64,000 bases of DNA from Aldehydirespirator sp965221605 (GTDB taxonomy: Bacteria; Actinomycetota; Acidimicrobiia; Acidimicrobiales; Aldehydirespiratoraceae): NCBI GenBank assembly GCA_965221605.1, contig CBDCSK010000002.1, forward strand, positions 143,151 to 207,150, in the 5' to 3' direction. Shown here piece after piece: positions 60,389-64,000 of the stretch; within the stretch, counting starts at the first letter, position 1, and each line of letters opens with the position of its first letter. The translations under genes and the position numbers were made by a program. The notes beneath the pieces are model-generated. The model was not told the origin of the DNA, did not search any database, and saw only the letters and a list, made by a program, of their open reading frames with translations.

Positions 60389-60517
60389 GCGAGTCTCCTG
60401 TGTCGAGACGAGCGGGCCCGGTCCGCCCAGTCCCTGGATTAGAGATTACATCATACCAGTGAGACTATCTAACTAAACCCAAAGGCGCTCTCTGCGGCCG
60501 CCGCACGGGCCGAGTCC
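60389..60517 (-). promoter_or_regulatory. AT-rich leader of the aminotransferase gene
   Basis: The 129-base gap between the aminotransferase start and the hydroxyacid dehydrogenase stop is unusually AT-rich around 60435-60480. A TATGAT hexamer on the minus strand (60450-60455) could be a -10 box; no good -35 is seen. Confidence 0.28.
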
Positions 60518-61777
60518 TTATCTCCCGGTGTCGACCCGGTAGATCAGGTCGGGCTTCAGCTCCGACACGCTGGCCGCGCCACACAGGGCCATGTCCCGCC
60601 GCATGCCGGTACGCAGGTGCTCGATCACCCAGTCCACGCCCTCCTCGCCGGCAGCAGCAAGTCCGTACAGATAGGCGCGACCGGCCATGCACGATGTCGC
60701 CCCCAGTGCCAAGGCCTTCACGATGTCACCGCCCCGTCGGATCCCGCCGTCGCACACGATGTCAAGATCGCCGCCGACGGCGTCAGCCACCGGCTGGACC
60801 AACTCGATGATCGACGGAGCCGAATCAAGCTGGCGACCACCGTGGTTGGACAGCACGATGCCCTCGAGCCCCTCATCGCGGGCGATCACCGCGTCGGCCA
60901 CGCTCTGGATGCCCTTCACCAGCACGGGACCGTCCCACAGCGAGCGCATCCAGGCCACGTCCTCCCACGACAGGGTCGGGTCGAACTGCTCGTTCATGAA
61001 GGCGGCCAGATCGACCGCCGTCGATCCGTCTATGTCGGTGTTGCCGGCCACGTTGGCGAAGGAGATCGGCTCCGAGAAGGCGAAGCGCATGCTCCAGCTC
61101 GGGCGGAGGATGCCCTCGAACAGGGTGTCGATGCCCATCTTGGGCGGCAGGGTGAACCCGCGGCGCACATCCCGCTCCCGGCGACCCAACATGGCCGCGT
61201 CGACGGTGATGCACAGCACGTCGAAGCCGGCCTCCTTGGCCCGCAGGATCATGTCCTTGAGCAGGCCCTTGTCGCGCCACACGTACACCTGGAACCACTT
61301 GGAGCCGTTGTTGACCGCGGCTACCTCCTCCACCGAGCGTGTACCCATGGTGGACAGCGCGTACGGCAGCCCGGCACGTTCGGCAGCACGAGCCGCCGCC
61401 AGCTCGCCGGGTGGATGGGCGACCCGCGTGAACCCGGTGGGTGCCAGGATCAGCGGGAAGGGCACTTCGTGGCCGAGGATCGTGCCGGTGGTGTCCACGT
61501 TCCCCATATCGCGCAGCACCCGCGGAACGAACTCCATCTCGCGGAAGGCGCGGGTGTTGCGGTCCAGGGCGACCTCGTCCTCGGCACCGCCGTCGATGTA
61601 GTCGAACACTCCCCCGGGCAAGCGCCGGCGGGCGATCCTGCGCAGATCCTCGATACTGGCCGCGCTCTGCAGCCGCCGCTTCGTCGCACTGAACTCAAAC
61701 CGGCGGAATCGCAGAACGGATCGAAGTGTGTCGATGATCATGCCCCTGAGAGTACGCGACAGCCAACCACCTGTCAC
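60518..61777 (-). CDS. FMN-dependent alpha-hydroxyacid dehydrogenase (L-lactate dehydrogenase LldD-like)
   Basis: The 419-residue TIM-barrel flavoprotein has DYIDGGAEDEVALDRNTRAF near the N-terminus, LAPTGFTRVAHPPGE, FQVYVWRDKG, the catalytic pair in GIVLSNHGGRQLDSAPS, and IVCDGGIRRGGDIVKALALG. It oxidises L-lactate or another 2-hydroxy acid, passing electrons to a quinone or cytochrome. I start at GTG 61777, which overlaps the upstream stop as GTGA; the ATG at 61741 is an alternative but its SD is too close. Mandelate or glycolate substrates are possible. Confidence 0.86.
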   Translation of the reverse strand: MTGGWLSRTLRGMIIDTLRSVLRFRRFEFSATKRRLQSAASIEDLRRIARRRLPGGVFDYIDGGAEDEVALDRNTRAFREMEFVPRVLRDMGNVDTTGTILGHEVPFPLILAPTGFTRVAHPPGELAAARAAERAGLPYALSTMGTRSVEEVAAVNNGSKWFQVYVWRDKGLLKDMILRAKEAGFDVLCITVDAAMLGRRERDVRRGFTLPPKMGIDTLFEGILRPSWSMRFAFSEPISFANVAGNTDIDGSTAVDLAAFMNEQFDPTLSWEDVAWMRSLWDGPVLVKGIQSVADAVIARDEGLEGIVLSNHGGRQLDSAPSIIELVQPVADAVGGDLDIVCDGGIRRGGDIVKALALGATSCMAGRAYLYGLAAAGEEGVDWVIEHLRTGMRRDMALCGAASVSELKPDLIYRVDTGR

Positions 61778-62115
61778 CCGCGCGCGGTGGGCTCCGGCAG
61801 CGCTCGACTCTGTCTCCGCAGCACCGCCGCTTCCTGCTCGAGTCTCGAGGCCTCACCCCGTAGGGCCCGGCTGGTGGTCGCGAGGTCGAGGCCGAGGGAA
61901 TACAGTGCCGCGCCGATGACGCGCTGCAGCTTGGCCCGGCTGGCACTGGCAGCCCGACCCATCCAGATCTCCTCGCGATGGAGCGCCATCACGGGTCGAT
62001 GGCGCTCGGTCACCGCAGCCCTCCGGAGGTCGATCGTGTCGGCCACCGACCGGCAACGCTCCGCTTGCATGATCTTTGCCGCCGCCTGGCTGTCCAGATC
62101 AGCTGCCATTGACAT
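61774..62115 (-). CDS. Small uncharacterised helical protein
   Basis: The product has 113 residues from MSMAADLDSQ, rich in Ala, Arg and Glu, with predicted long helices (DLATTSRALRGEASRLEQEAAVLRRQ), possibly a coiled coil. I recognise no family. It is translated from a start three bases away from the divergent inositol-phosphatase-type gene and its stop overlaps the hydroxyacid dehydrogenase start (GTGA), so it is probably co-transcribed with it. A start at 62109 is also possible. Confidence 0.5.
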   Translation of the reverse strand: MSMAADLDSQAAAKIMQAERCRSVADTIDLRRAAVTERHRPVMALHREEIWMGRAASASRAKLQRVIGAALYSLGLDLATTSRALRGEASRLEQEAAVLRRQSRALPEPTARG

Positions 62116-62118
62116 ATC

Positions 62119-62937
62119 ATGAAAGATACTAAAAGCTCCTTGCCGGGCCAACCCCCCGCCGGCAGTGAGGCACCTCAACGCCAGGCCGTCGCTGAGGAGC
62201 TCGTCGAGTTCGCCACCGAGGTCGCTATGCGAGCGGGACGCCTCACGCTCCAGTGGTACCAGCAGCGAAGCCTCGCGGTGTCGGCCAAGAGTGACGGGAC
62301 GCCCGTGACGGAAGCCGACTACGCCGCCGAACGGCTCCTGCGCTCAGAGATCTCCGCAGCGTTCCCCGACGACACGATCTGGGGTGAGGAGGAGGGAGTC
62401 TGGGCCGGCCGCACTGGCCGTAGCTGGATCATCGACCCGATCGACGGCACCAAGGCGTTCGTCCAGGGCGTGCCGCTGTACGCCACCCTGCTGGCGTTGG
62501 TGGACGACCAGGGTCCCGCGGCGGGCGTGATCTGCCTGCCCGCGCTCGACGAGTGTGTCTGGGCCGGCCGGGGCCGGGGCGCCTACTGGAACGGCATCCC
62601 GTGCCGGGTCAGCGAGCACACCACCTTGGACGGCGCCTACGTATGCACCAGCGGGCTCTCCTACTGGCCCGATCCCGCCCTGGAGCGGGTGCGAGCCGCT
62701 GGGGCCCGGGTCCGCACCTGGGGCGACGCCTACGGCTATTCCCTCGTCGCCACCGGCCGGGCCGAAGCCATGGTCGATCCGGAGTGCTTCGACTGGGACG
62801 TCGCCCCGATGCCGGTGATAATGGCCGAGGCCGGCGGTCGGTTCTCGGACACCTCCGGGAGCAACGAATGGCGCAGCGGCTCGGCCGTGGCCACCAACAG
62901 GCACCTCCACGAAGACCTGCTGGACTGCTTTCAATGA
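62119..62937 (+). CDS. Inositol monophosphatase family phosphatase (HisN/IMPase-like)
   Basis: The 272-residue Mg-dependent phosphatase has SDGTPVTEADYAAERLLRSE, the metal-binding WGEEEGVW, DPIDGTKAFVQGVPLYATLLAL (WIIDPIDGTKAF is the family signature) and FDWDVAPMPVIMAEAGGRF near the C-terminus. Histidinol-phosphatase or inositol-phosphate activity are both possible. The ATG overlaps the promoter space of the divergent gene: only three bases separate the two starts. Confidence 0.88.
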   Translation: MKDTKSSLPGQPPAGSEAPQRQAVAEELVEFATEVAMRAGRLTLQWYQQRSLAVSAKSDGTPVTEADYAAERLLRSEISAAFPDDTIWGEEEGVWAGRTGRSWIIDPIDGTKAFVQGVPLYATLLALVDDQGPAAGVICLPALDECVWAGRGRGAYWNGIPCRVSEHTTLDGAYVCTSGLSYWPDPALERVRAAGARVRTWGDAYGYSLVATGRAEAMVDPECFDWDVAPMPVIMAEAGGRFSDTSGSNEWRSGSAVATNRHLHEDLLDCFQ

Positions 62938-62944
62938 CGGGCCG

Positions 62945-63982
62945 TCATGCGGCACCGCCCCGTGACAGGGCGAACCCCTCGAACCGCGAGGGGCGCAGAC
63001 CCAGTGCGGCTACCGCGCCCAGGAGCCGATCGGGATCAGGTATTGACGCCAGCCCGGCAGCCCCAGCAGGCACCTCCCGGCCGACCAGGTGCAGCGTGGT
63101 GGCCGCGGCGACCACGGCTGCGCCCTGCGCCGGCTTCGCCTGAGATCCCAGCACGACCACATGGCGTTCACCCCGGCGCCAGCCCCGCAGCTCCACACGC
63201 ACTGCGCCCACGCCGCCCTCGGGATGGGGGCGGCGCATCATGGGCAACGGCGCCGTGAGCCGGTCACGGCGGGTGGCCGCCATACGCGCCGTCACACGAT
63301 CGACGCCGGGGAAGGCGGGCACGAGCAACAGTGCATCCGGGAGAGCCGCCCGGTAGCAGTCCCGTCCGGCCACGGGATCCGGGAACCAGCACAGCTCGCG
63401 GCCCGAGCCGCCCGCACGCCGCGTCCACCGACCGTCTCGCCAGTCGATGGCCAGGCTGCTGAGGGCCCGATGATGCTGGCGGGCACATGCCGGTCCGCCT
63501 GTTCCTGCCTTGGCCACATGGATCTCGTCCACCGCGTCGAACTCGGATGCGCCGACCCGGGCCAGCAGGCAGGTCAGGCCGGGCATGTAGCCCGCGCCCA
63601 CCACCAGCCCGACACCGTGCCGTCTCGCCTCCTTGCCGGCGGCGAGCAAGCCTCGGGTCTCGGCTATCTCATTGGTGGTGGTGACAACGGTCGCGCCGGC
63701 CCTCACCGCGGTGAGGGCCAGTTCGATCTGCGATCCCGTGGTGGTCGCCACCACCACCAGGTCCGTTCCCTCCGGAACCGCCGACCCCTGGCCGATCCTG
63801 GTCTTCGGGCCGAGCATGCGGGTCACTTCACCCAGCCGGTCCAGGTCTGTGTCCCTCACCTCCACCGAGCGGACGCTGGGGCTGTCGTCAAGCATGCGCA
63901 CGATCCGGAGACCGGTGGCGCCGGCACCGAAGACGACCGCGGCCGCCCCGACGGGTTCAGGGCAGCCGCCAGAGAGGATCAC
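62945..63982 (-). CDS. Saccharopine-dehydrogenase-like NAD(P)-binding oxidoreductase
   Basis: The 345-residue protein has an N-terminal Rossmann motif VVFGAGATGLRIVRML (residues about 15-30), then VVVATTTGSQIELALTAVRAGATVV and VVGAGYMPGLTCLLAR. The layout resembles saccharopine dehydrogenase NADP-binding and dihydrodipicolinate reductase-like proteins. Substrate unknown. GTG start overlaps the stop of an upstream gene that leaves the window (GTGA). Convergent with the IMPase gene (seven-base gap). Confidence 0.75.
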   Translation of the reverse strand: MILSGGCPEPVGAAAVVFGAGATGLRIVRMLDDSPSVRSVEVRDTDLDRLGEVTRMLGPKTRIGQGSAVPEGTDLVVVATTTGSQIELALTAVRAGATVVTTTNEIAETRGLLAAGKEARRHGVGLVVGAGYMPGLTCLLARVGASEFDAVDEIHVAKAGTGGPACARQHHRALSSLAIDWRDGRWTRRAGGSGRELCWFPDPVAGRDCYRAALPDALLLVPAFPGVDRVTARMAATRRDRLTAPLPMMRRPHPEGGVGAVRVELRGWRRGERHVVVLGSQAKPAQGAAVVAAATTLHLVGREVPAGAAGLASIPDPDRLLGAVAALGLRPSRFEGFALSRGGAA

Positions 63983-64000
63983 GCCAGCTCGTCGTCCCGC
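63979..64000 (-). CDS. C-terminal end of an unidentified gene (partial, right edge)
   Basis: On the minus strand a frame ending DDELA-stop terminates at 63979, sharing four bases (GTGA) with the start of the oxidoreductase. Only about six codons are visible, so no identity can be given; the overlap suggests an operon. Confidence 0.4.

Overview
The window comes from a high-GC bacterium with short intergenic gaps and many GTGA/ATGA stop-start overlaps. A deazaflavin (F420)-dependent nitroreductase, a DUF222/HNH (13E12-type) endonuclease, an EF-G2-like GTPase and the C5 haem pathway all point to Actinomycetota. A marine or host-associated Acidimicrobiia-like lineage is my best guess, but this is inference. 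Nearly all of the sequence is coding and no gene-free stretch exceeds about 225 bases.

Layout. 1-156: broken remnant of an AbiEii-type toxin gene. 0.2-5.5 kb: DUF1295 membrane protein, then a complete siderophore/haem-type ABC importer (lipoprotein, two FecCD permeases, FecE-like ATPase). 5.6-8.3 kb: PAS-LuxR regulator coupled to ilvE, a TetR regulator and tRNA-Arg(ACG). 8.3-10.3 kb: EF-G-like GTPase. 10.4-21.7 kb: a methylated-amine block. One minus-strand series holds glxBCD (N-methylglutamate-synthase type), two FAD-GcvT dimethylglycine/sarcosine dehydrogenase-like enzymes, a non-pyrrolysine MttB homologue and a ferredoxin; a GlnT/GmaS-type ligase diverges from it. 21.8-24.9 kb: betainyl-CoA-thioesterase-like protein, EamA transporter, proC and a SAM hydroxide adenosyltransferase. 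24.9-30.3 kb: a 29-residue membrane peptide and hemA-hemC-hemD-hemB-hemL. 30.4-31.3 kb: YceI protein.

31.3-42.2 kb is a defence-type island. It has a DUF222/HNH gene with repeats, a tightly coupled DUF6361 - phospholipase D-like - SF2 helicase operon closed by an intrinsic terminator, a DUF4143 ATPase, and a restriction-modification locus (wHTH, methyltransferase, and a PD-(D/E)XK endonuclease interrupted by one in-frame stop). The three-gene DUF6361/PLD/helicase unit is the best candidate here for a poorly described system.

42.4-51.1 kb: pgi, a membrane-anchored cytochrome c, a heterotetrameric sarcosine oxidase/N-methylglutamate dehydrogenase operon (soxBDAG) and a divergent LysR regulator. 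51.1-57.9 kb: an operon of TetR, FeS-NrfD fusion, molybdopterin oxidoreductase, amidohydrolase and F420-type nitroreductase. 57.9-64 kb: an apparently internally deleted taurine-type binding protein, class III aminotransferase, FMN-dependent hydroxyacid dehydrogenase, a small unknown protein, an inositol-phosphatase-family enzyme and a saccharopine-dehydrogenase-like oxidoreductase.

How it fits together: carnitine or glycine betaine could be processed (thioesterase, MttB, FAD-GcvT enzymes) to dimethylglycine, sarcosine and glycine. Methylamine could enter through gamma-glutamylmethylamide and N-methylglutamate (GlnT/GmaS, GlxBCD, SoxBDAG-type dehydrogenase). Both routes deliver C1 units to tetrahydrofolate. 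This wiring is inferred from gene families and clustering, not demonstrated.
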